64,000 bases of DNA from contig DEOB01000007.1 of NCBI GenBank assembly GCA_002359895.1, forward strand, positions 62,251-126,250, written 5' to 3'. This stretch comes from Stenotrophomonas sp. UBA2629 (lineage in GTDB: Bacteria > Pseudomonadota > Gammaproteobacteria > Xanthomonadales > Xanthomonadaceae). The notes beneath the pieces are model-generated. The model saw nothing but the letters and a program-made list of their open reading frames with translations, was not told the origin of the DNA and did not search any database. Positions within the stretch are counted from its first letter, which is position 1. The number at the start of each line of letters is the position of its first letter. Positions 34,875-43,292 of this stretch are shown here, one piece after another. The position numbers and the translations under genes are program-made.

Positions 34875-35807
34875 TCAGGCGCGGGCTTTCAGCGGCTCCT
34901 GAGCAACCTCCAGCAAACCGGCCGGCAATTGCCGGAACAACTGTGCCAATTGTTGCAAAAACGCGCTCATCGCCGAGCTGCGGCGCCAGACCATGGCAAT
35001 GCGGCGGTTGGGCTGCGGGTCGCCCTGGAAGGGGATCAGTTGGATGTTTTCCGAACGTGCCACCGGCGGCTTCACGGCCAGCATCGGCAGCAGGGTGACG
35101 CCGACGTTGGCCGCGACCATCTGTCGCAGGGTCTCCAGACTGGTGGCCTGGAATTCGGACTTCTCCAGCGCGCCGGCCAGGTGGCAGACATCCAATGCCT
35201 GGTCGCGCAGGCAGTGGCCGTCCTGCAGCAGCAACAGACGCTGATTGGACAGGTCGTCCAGGGTCAGCGACGCATGCGAGGTGAGCGGGTGGCCTTCCGG
35301 TGCGGCCAGCACGAAGGGTTCTTCAAACAAGAACTCGATATGCAGTTGCTCGTCGTTGATCGGCAGCGCCAAGATGGCCGCATCAAGTTGACCGTTGCGC
35401 AGTTGCGCCATCAGCACGTCGCTCTTTTCCTCTACCAGCAGCATTTCCAGCTGCGGGAAGCGCTGGCGCAGGGTGGGCACCACATGCGGCAGCAGATACG
35501 GGCCGAGCGTGGGGAAGATGCCCAGGCGCACGGTGCCGGCTTCCGGGTCGCGCGAACGGCGCGCGGCTTCCTTCATCTGATCGACCTCGGCCACGATGCT
35601 GCGCGCGCGCGCGGCCGCTTCGCGCCCGGCCGGGGTGAGCATCACCTTGCGTGGTGCACGTTCAACCAGCGGCACGCCCAGTTCTTCCTCCAGCTTTTTG
35701 ATCTGAGTGGACAGCGTGGGCTGGCTGACGAAACACGCCGCAGCGGCGCGACCGAAGTGTTTGTGCTCGGCCAGCGCCACCAGGTATTTGAGGTCACGCA
35801 GATTCAT
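34875..35807 (-). CDS. oxyR: Hydrogen peroxide-sensing LysR regulator OxyR
   Basis: OxyR is oxidised by H2O2 to form a disulfide and activates peroxide-defence genes. The 310-residue protein has an N-terminal HTH (FGRAAAACFVSQPTLSTQIK). The redox Cys are at positions 199 and 208 in LLQDGHCLRDQALDVC, the same positions as in E. coli OxyR. It follows ahpF and ahpC, the order known in Xanthomonas. A predicted OxyR operator lies upstream of ahpC. Confidence 0.95.
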   Translation of the reverse strand: MNLRDLKYLVALAEHKHFGRAAAACFVSQPTLSTQIKKLEEELGVPLVERAPRKVMLTPAGREAAARARSIVAEVDQMKEAARRSRDPEAGTVRLGIFPTLGPYLLPHVVPTLRQRFPQLEMLLVEEKSDVLMAQLRNGQLDAAILALPINDEQLHIEFLFEEPFVLAAPEGHPLTSHASLTLDDLSNQRLLLLQDGHCLRDQALDVCHLAGALEKSEFQATSLETLRQMVAANVGVTLLPMLAVKPPVARSENIQLIPFQGDPQPNRRIAMVWRRSSAMSAFLQQLAQLFRQLPAGLLEVAQEPLKARA

Positions 35808-35897
35808 GTCGAACTCCGGTCGTGTCGCGGCAACGGCAAAAGGAGTGAGAGGCCGCAGTTGCTTCCTCTCACTCCCGCTGGCCTGAAGGCTGATGGA

Positions 35898-37490
35898 TCA
35901 GGCCGTTTCAGAAACCGCAGCGGCCGGTGCCGGCACCGAGCTGCGGATCATATGGTCGAACGCGCTGAGTGCGGCGGTCGAGCCGGCGCCCATGGCGATG
36001 ATGATCTGCTTGTACGGCACCGTGGTGCAGTCACCGGCAGCAAACACGCCCGGCACGCTGGTCTGGCCACGGTCGTCGATGATGATCTCGCCTCTGTTGC
36101 TCAGTTCCACCGTGCCACGCAACCACTCGGTGTTGGGCAGCAGGCCGATCTGCACGAAGATGCCTTCCAGCTCGACGCGGTGCGAATCGCCACCGACGCG
36201 GTCGGTGTAAACCAGACCGGTGACACGCTGGCCGTCGCCCAGCACTTCGGTGGTCTGTGCATTGAGCACCACCTTCACGTTGGGCAGGCTGTTGAGCTTG
36301 GCCTGCAGCACCTGGTCGGCACGCAGCTTGCTGTCGAACTCGAAGACGGTGACATGGCTGACGATGCCGGCCAGATCAATGGCCGCCTCGATGCCGGAGT
36401 TGCCGCCACCCACCACCGCCACGCGCTTGCCCTTGAACAACGGGCCGTCGCAGTGCGGGCAGTACGCCACGCCCTTGTTGCGGTACTCGTTTTCGCCCGG
36501 CACGTTCATCTGCCGCCAGCGTGCGCCGGTGGACAGAATCACCGACCTGGACTTCAGCGAGGCGCCGTTCTCCAGCTTCACTTCGACCAGACCATCGGCA
36601 CCGGCCGGCACCAGTTCGGTGGCGCGCTGCAGGTTCATGATGTCCACCTCGTACTCACGCACGTGGGCTTCCAACGCCGCGGCCAGCTTCGGGCCTTCGG
36701 TGTGCTGCACGGAGATGAAGTTCTCGATGGCCATGGTATCCAGCACCTGGCCGCCGAAGCGCTCGGCTGCAACGCCGGTGCGGATGCCCTTGCGGGCGGC
36801 ATAGATGGCAGCGGCCGCGCCGGCCGGGCCACCGCCGACCACCAGCACGTCGAATGCATCCTTGGCTTTGATCTTCTCCGCTTCACGCGCCACCGCGCCG
36901 GTGTCGAGCTTGGCGACAATCTGCTCCAGGCTCATGCGGCCGGAATCAAACATCTCGCCGCCTTCGAACACCATCGGCACCGCCATCACCTGGCGCTGCT
37001 CCACTTCCTGCTGGAACGTGCCGCCCTCGATCACCGTGGTGCTGATCTTCGGGTTCAAAATGGCCATCAGTGCCAGCGCCTGCACCACGTCCGGGCAGTT
37101 GTGGCAGGTCAGCGACATGTAGACGTCGAAGGCAAACTCGCCATCGATGGCGGTGATGCTGTCGATGATTTCCTGCGACACCTTCGGCGGGTGGCCGCCG
37201 GTCCACAGCAGGGCCAGCACCAGCGATTCAAATTCGTGGCCCAGCGGCAGGCCGGCGAAACGCACGCCATGGCTCTGGCCTTCACGGGCGATGACGAACG
37301 AGGGCTTGCGGGCATCGTTGCCGGAAGCGTCCAGGGTGATCTTGCCGTTGCCGGCGGCGACGATGTCGTCGAGCAGGCCACGCATGTCCTGGCTGGCGCT
37401 GCTGTCATCCAGAGAGGCGATCAGGCGCAACGGTTGGCGCAACAGTCCCATGTACTGCTGCAACTGGGTCTTGAGGCTGTCGTCGAGCAC
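35898..37490 (-). CDS. ahpF: Alkyl hydroperoxide reductase subunit F
   Basis: AhpF passes electrons from NADH to AhpC. I chose the GTG at 37490, which has GGAG nine bases upstream and gives 530 residues; the frame extends further but without homology. The N-terminal domain has CHNC at 129-132, the FAD part has VVGGGPAGAAAAIYAARKG, and the thioredoxin-reductase-type active site CPHC is at 344-347. It lies between ahpC and oxyR. Confidence 0.95.
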   Translation of the reverse strand: MLDDSLKTQLQQYMGLLRQPLRLIASLDDSSASQDMRGLLDDIVAAGNGKITLDASGNDARKPSFVIAREGQSHGVRFAGLPLGHEFESLVLALLWTGGHPPKVSQEIIDSITAIDGEFAFDVYMSLTCHNCPDVVQALALMAILNPKISTTVIEGGTFQQEVEQRQVMAVPMVFEGGEMFDSGRMSLEQIVAKLDTGAVAREAEKIKAKDAFDVLVVGGGPAGAAAAIYAARKGIRTGVAAERFGGQVLDTMAIENFISVQHTEGPKLAAALEAHVREYEVDIMNLQRATELVPAGADGLVEVKLENGASLKSRSVILSTGARWRQMNVPGENEYRNKGVAYCPHCDGPLFKGKRVAVVGGGNSGIEAAIDLAGIVSHVTVFEFDSKLRADQVLQAKLNSLPNVKVVLNAQTTEVLGDGQRVTGLVYTDRVGGDSHRVELEGIFVQIGLLPNTEWLRGTVELSNRGEIIIDDRGQTSVPGVFAAGDCTTVPYKQIIIAMGAGSTAALSAFDHMIRSSVPAPAAAVSETA

Positions 37491-37561
37491 GGGCAACTCC
37501 TTGGTTGAGGCAAAGCGGGGGAGTGACGCCGCGGCAATCAAGCGGGGCGCCAGTAAAAGTA

Positions 37562-37634
37562 GGGGTGAACCGCAGCGGGCTGCTTGGCGGGCGGGCGTGC
37601 TGCTGGCTGGCATCAACACGCTGCGGTTCACCCC
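37562..37634. repeat. Long inverted repeat between ahpC and ahpF
   Basis: Sixteen-base perfect arms, GGGGTGAACCGCAGCG (37562-37577) and CGCTGCGGTTCACCCC (37619-37634), enclose a 41-base GC-rich loop. It sits in the 183-base gap between ahpC and ahpF. There is no T-run directly after it, so it is not a standard terminator; it could modulate read-through or mRNA stability. Confidence 0.75.
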
Positions 37635-37673
37635 CACGCCCGCCGCGAGGGCGGGGTGGGAGCGAGGTACGGC

Positions 37674-38237
37674 TTAGATCTTGCCGACCAGGTCCAGCGA
37701 CGGGGTCAGGGTCTTCTCGCCTTCCTTCCACTTGGCCGGGCACACTTCGTTCGGGTGTGCGGCGGTGAACTGAGCGGCTTTCAGCTTGCGCAGGGTCTCG
37801 GACACGTCACGGGCGATCTCGTTGGAATGGATCTCCTGGGTCTTGATCACGCCTTCCGGGTTGATCACGAAGGTGCCGCGCAGGGCCAAGCCTTCTTCCG
37901 GAATGTGCACGCCAAAAGCGTTGGTCAGCTGGTGGGTCGGGTCGCCGACCAGCGGGAACTTGGCCTTGCCCACGGCCGGCGAGGTTTCGTGCCACACCTT
38001 GTGCGAGAAGTGGGTATCGGTGGTCACGATGTAGACCTCGGCACCGGCCTTCTGGAACTCGGCATAGTTGTCAGCGGCGTCTTCAATCTCGGTCGGGCAG
38101 TTGAAGGTGAATGCAGCCGGCATGAAGATCAGCACGGACCACTTGCCCTTCAGCGAGGCCTCGGTGACTTCGATGAACTTGCCGTTGTGGAACGCATTGA
38201 CCTTGAACGGCTGAACCTGGGTGTTGATAAGGGACAT
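37674..38237 (-). CDS. ahpC: Alkyl hydroperoxide reductase subunit C (peroxiredoxin)
   Basis: AhpC reduces H2O2 and organic hydroperoxides. The 187-residue 2-Cys peroxiredoxin has peroxidatic Cys47 in FMPAAFTFNCPTE and a resolving Cys in HPNEVCPAKW; the GGVG-like loop and C-terminal tail are intact. It is the first gene of ahpC-ahpF-oxyR. A perfect ATAG-N7-CTAT about 100 bases upstream points to OxyR control. Confidence 0.96.
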   Translation of the reverse strand: MSLINTQVQPFKVNAFHNGKFIEVTEASLKGKWSVLIFMPAAFTFNCPTEIEDAADNYAEFQKAGAEVYIVTTDTHFSHKVWHETSPAVGKAKFPLVGDPTHQLTNAFGVHIPEEGLALRGTFVINPEGVIKTQEIHSNEIARDVSETLRKLKAAQFTAAHPNEVCPAKWKEGEKTLTPSLDLVGKI

Positions 38238-38540
38238 GGAACTTCCTCTTGGGTGAAGGGGCGGGGTGAATCGTTGATGGCAAGACTAATAGGCAAAAAC
38301 TAATAAAACAAATGAATTGGATGCATCGTATCAATAGGCTTTGGCTATCGAGGCGGTCTACCAAGTAGCCTCAAGCCTTGATATCGGGGGCTTTGCCGGC
38401 TTTCCAAGCCACCTCAGGAGAAAGCTGAACGGATTGGCATAGGCAGGCTATATGTGTGGCGGGAAGCATTGCCGGTAGGCAGGACAGGGCGCGGTGACTA
38501 TCCTCGCGGTCCTGCAAACATCCCGCGAAGAGGTAGTGAA
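38238..38540. other. Divergent regulatory region between ahpC and prmC
   Basis: AT-rich for this genome around 38280-38345. It contains the OxyR-like operator at 38334-38348 and, on the minus strand, a TATTAG (about 38286-38291) that could be the ahpC -10 element. The right half is plain GC-rich sequence with no other feature that I can support. Confidence 0.6.
38334..38348 (-). promoter_or_regulatory. Predicted OxyR binding site upstream of ahpC
   Basis: ATAG, seven bases, CTAT is a perfect inner pair of the OxyR consensus (ATAG-N7-CTAT-N7-ATAG-N7-CTAT). The outer quarters are weak (GCAT and GTCT at the expected spacings). It is centred about 105 bases upstream of the ahpC start codon. Confidence 0.6.
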
Positions 38541-39383
38541 GTGTCCACGGTGAAGGTTGCCGAGCTGTTGCGGGAAGCCGCCACGCGCTTGCAGGGCGAC
38601 GATGCCCGCCACGAGGCTGAGCAGTTGCTGATTCATGTGCTGGGCGTGGAACGTGCCTGGCTGTTTGCCCATGCCACCGACGAGGTGGACGAAGAGGCCC
38701 GCGAGCGTTTTGAGGTGTTGCTGCAACGGCGCGCCGAAGGCCACCCGCTGGCGTATCTGGTGGGCCGGCGCGGCTTCTGGACGCTGGATCTGCAGGTCAA
38801 CACGGCCACCTTGATCCCCCGCCCGGAGACCGAGCTGCTGGTCGAACAGGCGCTGGCGCGGTTGCCCGCAGACGATATGGTGCGGGTGGCCGACATGGGC
38901 ACCGGCAGCGGCGCGGTGGCCCTGTCCATCGCCAGCGAGCGCCCGTTGGCGACGGTGATGGCGACCGATGTGCTCGGTCCCGCGCTGGCGGTGGCAGTAA
39001 AGAACGCGCAGGCGCACGGGCTGGACAATGTGTGGTTCCGTCGCGGCCATTGGTACGCCGCGTTGGGCGCGGACCGCTTCGACATGATTGTCAGCAACCC
39101 GCCTTACATCGCCGCTGACGACCCGCATCTGGAGCAGGGCGACCTGCGTTTTGAACCCCCCCCGGCGCTGGCATCCGGCGTGGACGGGCTGGATGCCATC
39201 CGCGAAATCATCAGCGGCGCGCATGAACACCTGGTGCCAGGCGGCTGGTTGTTGCTGGAGCACGGCTGGGACCAGGGCGCGGCGATTCGCACGCTGCTGG
39301 AACAGGCAGGTTTTGTCCAAGCGCAGACCGTGCAGGACCTGGAGCAGCGCGACCGGGTGACGTTGGGGCGTTGGCCTGGCTGA
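38541..39383 (+). CDS. prmC: Peptide chain release factor N5-glutamine methyltransferase
   Basis: PrmC methylates the GGQ glutamine of release factors RF1 and RF2. The GTG at 38541 gives 280 residues; the frame upstream has no homology. Motifs are IPRPETELLVE, the SAM loop ADMGTGSGAVALSIA and the catalytic MIVSNPPYIAADDPH. It stands alone, without prfA. Confidence 0.93.
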   Translation: MSTVKVAELLREAATRLQGDDARHEAEQLLIHVLGVERAWLFAHATDEVDEEARERFEVLLQRRAEGHPLAYLVGRRGFWTLDLQVNTATLIPRPETELLVEQALARLPADDMVRVADMGTGSGAVALSIASERPLATVMATDVLGPALAVAVKNAQAHGLDNVWFRRGHWYAALGADRFDMIVSNPPYIAADDPHLEQGDLRFEPPPALASGVDGLDAIREIISGAHEHLVPGGWLLLEHGWDQGAAIRTLLEQAGFVQAQTVQDLEQRDRVTLGRWPG

Positions 39384-39584
39384 TCGCACGCGCTGCGCGT
39401 CAAACGATGGCGCGTGAGGGTGGCCGCAGTGATGCGGTTTGGGGCGCGCGGGTGTCTGTTTCTCGGTTGGGCGCGACAAGTCCCGCGCCATCGGCGTCGT
39501 AATGCCCGCAAGTGCCGATCCATGCGTGACAGCGGCACTGTCGGCTGCCTAGCATCGGGCTCCTTCTGCGATAAGGAATACCCG

Positions 39585-40838
39585 ATGCGTCGACGCATGT
39601 GCCTCGCCGTCCTGCTGCTGGCTTGCCAGAGCTTCGTCGGCAATGCAGCCGATGCACCGGTCCATCCGCTGCGAGCGGCTACCCCCGGTGTGGACGACTT
39701 CGCCGATCTGGCGCCACTGGGGGAGGCCATCGGCGACCGGCGCATCGTCATGCTTGATGAGCTGACGCATGGCGAGGGCAACGTGTACGAAGCCAAGGTG
39801 CGCACCGTGCGTTATCTGCGCGAGCGCAAGGGCTTCGATCTGCTGGTGCTGGAAAGTGGCTTGTTCGATGTGGCACGGCTGTGGCATTCGCGGCAACCAT
39901 TGCGAGAGAACGCACCGGGCAACATCTTCTACATGTATTCCAACAGTGCCGAAGTCTGGCCGCTGTATGACTACCTGGACGCGCAGCGCGATGTGCCCGG
40001 TGCGATGCAGCTGGCCGGTTTCGACGGGCGTCTGAGCGGCAAACTGTCACGCAGGCAGTTGGTGCCGCAACTGCGCGCGTATCTACTGCGCCATCCGCTG
40101 GATGCCACGCACGCGCAGCGCCTAGAACGTCATCTGCAGCAGATTCAACGCCTGCTCGATGGCCAGCTCGCCGCAGCGCAGGACGCGGTGCGCAGACAAT
40201 TTCTCGACGATGCGCAGTGGCTTGATCAGCTGCTGCCGGCGCCGGACAACGTGCAGGGTGCTGATGTCTTCAACAGTGACGGTTTCTGGCGGCGCATCAA
40301 CGCCAGTCTGCAGCGCATGGCCGAGGTGGCCTGGCAGTTGCGCCCGTTCGACGAACACGATCCGGTGATGGCCGGCAACCTGCAATGGTTGCTGGAGCAG
40401 GCCTACCCGGGGCGCAAGGCGGTGGTGTGGGGGCATTACGCGCATCTGAACCGACTGGGCGGCTACCGTGACGGCCACCCGCGCGGAATGCCGCCGGTGG
40501 ACAACGTCACCCGCGCGCTGCCGGCGGCGCTGCAGGCGCAGACCTATGTGCTGCACTTTGCCGGCGCACGTGGCCGCTATGTGGATTACGGCAACCAGCA
40601 GGTGATCGATGTCGCGGTAAAGCCGGGCCTGCTTGAGCCGGTACTGAGCGCGCAGTCGCCGGACGGAGCGGTATTCATCGATCTACAGGCCGGCACGTTA
40701 CCGGGCGAGGGCGATTCCTCCGCACGGCTGTGGAGCATGGACTACAGCGACACGTTGTCGTTGCCCGAGGCGCGGCAGCGTTTCGATGGATTGCTGCTGC
40801 TCGACAAGATCACCCCGGCGCGCTACCAGCCCCGCTGA
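39585..40838 (+). CDS. Erythromycin-esterase-like exported protein
   Basis: This 417-residue protein starts at the ATG at 39585, with AAGGA eight bases upstream and a signal peptide ending VGNAADAP. It shows erythromycin esterase family features: RIVMLDELTHGEGNVYEAK, with the Glu/His of the family active site, LLVLESGLFDVARL, MQLAGFDGRLSG and AVVWGHYAHLNRLG. An exported location is unusual for macrolide esterases, so a different ester or amide substrate is likely. Activity against macrolides is not implied. Confidence 0.78.
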   Translation: MRRRMCLAVLLLACQSFVGNAADAPVHPLRAATPGVDDFADLAPLGEAIGDRRIVMLDELTHGEGNVYEAKVRTVRYLRERKGFDLLVLESGLFDVARLWHSRQPLRENAPGNIFYMYSNSAEVWPLYDYLDAQRDVPGAMQLAGFDGRLSGKLSRRQLVPQLRAYLLRHPLDATHAQRLERHLQQIQRLLDGQLAAAQDAVRRQFLDDAQWLDQLLPAPDNVQGADVFNSDGFWRRINASLQRMAEVAWQLRPFDEHDPVMAGNLQWLLEQAYPGRKAVVWGHYAHLNRLGGYRDGHPRGMPPVDNVTRALPAALQAQTYVLHFAGARGRYVDYGNQQVIDVAVKPGLLEPVLSAQSPDGAVFIDLQAGTLPGEGDSSARLWSMDYSDTLSLPEARQRFDGLLLLDKITPARYQPR

Positions 40839-40918
40839 AACACCGGTTGGCGGCGCTGCCCACCAGGCCGTTACAGGCCGCTGCGCTAGACTGTGCGCCT
40901 GTTTCCCGTGAGGTCACC

Positions 40919-41863
40919 ATGCGCACGCTCTATCCTGAAATCACTCCCTACGAAACCGGCACGCTGAAGGTTGATGATCGCCACACGCTGTACTTCGAGC
41001 AGTGCGGCAATCCGGACGGCAAGCCGGTGGTGATGCTGCATGGTGGCCCGGGCGGCGGTTGCTCGGACAACATGCGTCGTTTCCACGACCCGGCCAAGTA
41101 CCGCATCATCCTGTTTGACCAGCGCGGTGCTGGCCGTTCCACGCCGCATGCCGATCTGGTTGGCAACACCACGTGGGATCTGGTGGCCGACATCGAAAAG
41201 CTGCGCGAGAAGCTGGGTGTCGCGCAGTGGCAGGTGTTTGGCGGCAGCTGGGGTTCGACGTTGGCGCTGGCCTACGCGCAGACGCATCCGCAGCACGTCA
41301 CTGAGTTGGTGCTGCGCGGCATCTTCATGCTGCGCCGTTGGGAGCTGGAGTGGTTCTATCAGGAAGGCGCCAACCGCCTGTTCCCGGATGCATGGGAGCA
41401 CTACCTCAAGCCGATTCCGGTGGTGGAGCGTCACGACCTGATCTCCGCGTTCCACCGCCGGCTCACCAGCGACGATGAAGCAACGCGTCTGGCTGCGGCC
41501 AAGGCGTGGAGCGTGTGGGAAGGCGCCACCAGCTTCCTGCATGTGGATGACGACTTCATCAACAGCCACGAAGACCCGCAGTTCGCATTGGCGTTTGCGC
41601 GCATCGAGAACCACTACTTCGTCAACGGTGGTTTCTTTGAAGTGGAAGACCAGCTGCTGCGCGACGCGCACAAGATCGCGCACATTCCCGGCGTGATCGT
41701 GCATGGCCGCTACGATGTGGTGTGCCCGCTGGCCAATGCGTGGGAGCTGCACAAGGCCTGGCCGAAGGCGCAGCTGCAGATTTCGCCGGCCTCCGGCCAC
41801 TCTGCCTTTGAAGCGGAAAACGTGGATGCGCTGGTGCGCGCTACCGATTCCTTTGCAGGCTGA
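40919..41863 (+). CDS. pip: Proline iminopeptidase
   Basis: Pip cleaves N-terminal Pro from peptides. The 314-residue alpha/beta hydrolase starts at the ATG at 40919. MLHGGPGGGCSD forms the oxyanion region, Ser110 in GGSWGSTLAL is the nucleophile, GRYDVVCP carries the Asp and SASGHSAFE-like sequence near residue 295 the His. The crystallised enzyme of X. citri is almost the same length. A bidirectional terminator follows. Confidence 0.95.
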   Translation: MRTLYPEITPYETGTLKVDDRHTLYFEQCGNPDGKPVVMLHGGPGGGCSDNMRRFHDPAKYRIILFDQRGAGRSTPHADLVGNTTWDLVADIEKLREKLGVAQWQVFGGSWGSTLALAYAQTHPQHVTELVLRGIFMLRRWELEWFYQEGANRLFPDAWEHYLKPIPVVERHDLISAFHRRLTSDDEATRLAAAKAWSVWEGATSFLHVDDDFINSHEDPQFALAFARIENHYFVNGGFFEVEDQLLRDAHKIAHIPGVIVHGRYDVVCPLANAWELHKAWPKAQLQISPASGHSAFEAENVDALVRATDSFAG

Positions 41864-41881
41864 GCCGCACGGAAGATAAAA

Positions 41882-41909
41882 AAAACGGGCAGCGGAAGCT
41901 GCCCGTTTT
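41882..41909. terminator. Bidirectional rho-independent terminator after pip
   Basis: AAAACGGGCAGC (41882-41893), GGAA loop, GCTGCCCGTTTT (41898-41909). The symmetric A/T flanks let it serve pip (+) and the minus-strand operon converging from the right. Confidence 0.9.
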
Positions 41910-41953
41910 CCATTGGTCTTTGCAAGGACACCGGTAGACGAGGGGCGCCGGTA

Positions 41954-42748
41954 TTACAGCGCCAGCAGCTCGTTCTGTAGCGCGCGCAGGATGCGCTCCA
42001 GACGCGCCGCCCATGCCTGTTGCCCGGCGACATCGGCAATGAGGTCCTGGCGGATTTCCAGTTCCACATGCACCAGCCCCCGCGCCTCACCGTGCATGGG
42101 CACGGCGTAGTCGCTGCTGCTGCTCACTGAATATGGCTCGTTGTCGCCGACCACCAGGTCGCCTTCCTCGCGCAATGCCTGCAGCAACGCGTGCGCAAAA
42201 CGTGTGTCCTGGTGATAGAGCACGCCGGCATGCCACGGCCGCTGGAAGCCGTTCATCGCGGGAGTGAAGCTGTGCATCATCACCAGCAAGGTGGGGAGGT
42301 TGGCATCACGTCGGCGGTCCAGCTCGGCGTTGATGTGCGCGTGGTAGGGCGCATGGATTGCCGCGATGCGCTGCGTGCGCTGTGCTTCGGTCAGCCCGAT
42401 GTTGCCGGGAATTGACGTGCCGTCGCTGGTTTCAGGAATCAACGTGGGCGACACCAAGGGCCGGTTGCAGTCGATCAGCAGCCGTGAATAGGTCTGTTCG
42501 ATGGCCCACGCATCCAGCCGTTCCGCCAGTGCGCGGGTGGTGCCGGCAATGCCGACGTCCCAGCCGATGTGGCGGTCCAGTTCGTGTTGCGGCAAGCCCA
42601 GGTCGCGCAGCGCTGACGGCACGCGCTGGCCGGCATGGTCGGCCAGCAGCACGAACGGCGAGCTGCCAAGCGGGTTGTGCACGGTGAAAACCGCAGGGTC
42701 GTCCGCGCCCAGCAGGGGAGCGGCGGTGTGCAGGCCAGAGTCAGCCAC
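41954..42748 (-). CDS. N-formylglutamate amidohydrolase family protein
   Basis: This 264-residue protein has the family sequence VLLADHAGQRVPSAL, HIGWDVGIAGTTRALAERL, RLLIDCNRP, IHAPYHAHINAELDRR and LLVMMHSFTPAMNGF, all typical of HutG/DUF-type amidohydrolases. A Zn site built of the His and Asp/Glu residues is expected. It is the last of four overlapping minus-strand genes. No other histidine-degradation gene is present, so the substrate may not be N-formylglutamate. Confidence 0.82.
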   Translation of the reverse strand: MADSGLHTAAPLLGADDPAVFTVHNPLGSSPFVLLADHAGQRVPSALRDLGLPQHELDRHIGWDVGIAGTTRALAERLDAWAIEQTYSRLLIDCNRPLVSPTLIPETSDGTSIPGNIGLTEAQRTQRIAAIHAPYHAHINAELDRRRDANLPTLLVMMHSFTPAMNGFQRPWHAGVLYHQDTRFAHALLQALREEGDLVVGDNEPYSVSSSSDYAVPMHGEARGLVHVELEIRQDLIADVAGQQAWAARLERILRALQNELLAL

Positions 42749-43292
42749 GCGGCCTCCCGTCGAGATGGTGTTCGATCATCCACAGGCCGGCCCAGAGCTT
42801 GGCATCCAGCTCGTAACCTTCGCCCATTTTTTCCACCAGCCACGCAGCGGCGCGGTTGCGCGGAATGCAGTGCACGGTGATGTCTTCACTGTCATCGCCA
42901 CCGCCAGTGCCGACCTTGCGCAGGCCGGTGGCGCGCACGAAGGCAATCTTCTCGCTGCTGGCACCGGAAGATGTGGGGCCAATCATCAGCACCTCGGCGT
43001 GGTCGGCGGTCCAGCCGGTTTCTTCTTCCAGCTCACGCACGGCGGACTCCTCGATGGATTCGCCTGCGGTGATGTCGCCGACCAGGCCGGCCGGCATTTC
43101 GATGGTGCGGGCCTGCAGCGGCACGCGGAACTGTTCGACAAACAGCACTTCGTCGTCCGGTGTGACCGCGATGATGATCGCGGCCAAGCCGCCGGCGTGG
43201 GTGCGCTCGCTGTATTCCCAGGTGCCGCGCACGACCATGCGCTGGTACTTGCCTTCGTAAACGACGCGGGGCTCTGCGGTTTTCTGGCTCAT
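42741..43292 (-). CDS. NUDIX hydrolase, ADP-sugar pyrophosphatase-like
   Basis: This 183-residue protein has the Nudix box GDITAGESIEESAVRELEE followed by ETGW. The preceding VPLQARTIEMPAGLVGD, with EMPAG, is typical of ADP-ribose/ADP-sugar pyrophosphatases (NudF/GDP-mannose type). It overlaps the amidohydrolase by eight bases and the exonuclease by four. It probably clears nucleotide sugars or damaged nucleotides; the exact substrate is unknown. Confidence 0.85.
   Translation of the reverse strand: MSQKTAEPRVVYEGKYQRMVVRGTWEYSERTHAGGLAAIIIAVTPDDEVLFVEQFRVPLQARTIEMPAGLVGDITAGESIEESAVRELEEETGWTADHAEVLMIGPTSSGASSEKIAFVRATGLRKVGTGGGDDSEDITVHCIPRNRAAAWLVEKMGEGYELDAKLWAGLWMIEHHLDGRPRG

Noticed and set aside
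34770..37508. A plus-strand open frame of about 912 codons across oxyR and ahpF
   Set aside because: It is antisense to two clear genes and its product is rich in His, Gln and Arg with no domain. Long antisense frames are expected from the third-position GC bias.
37505..37768. A small plus-strand gene in the ahpC-ahpF gap
   Set aside because: The frame is created by the inverted repeat and GC bias; its product is mostly Gly, Arg and Pro and it runs into ahpC antisense.
39585..40838. Macrolide resistance gene
   Set aside because: Only family-level resemblance and an exported product; resistance cannot be claimed from the sequence.
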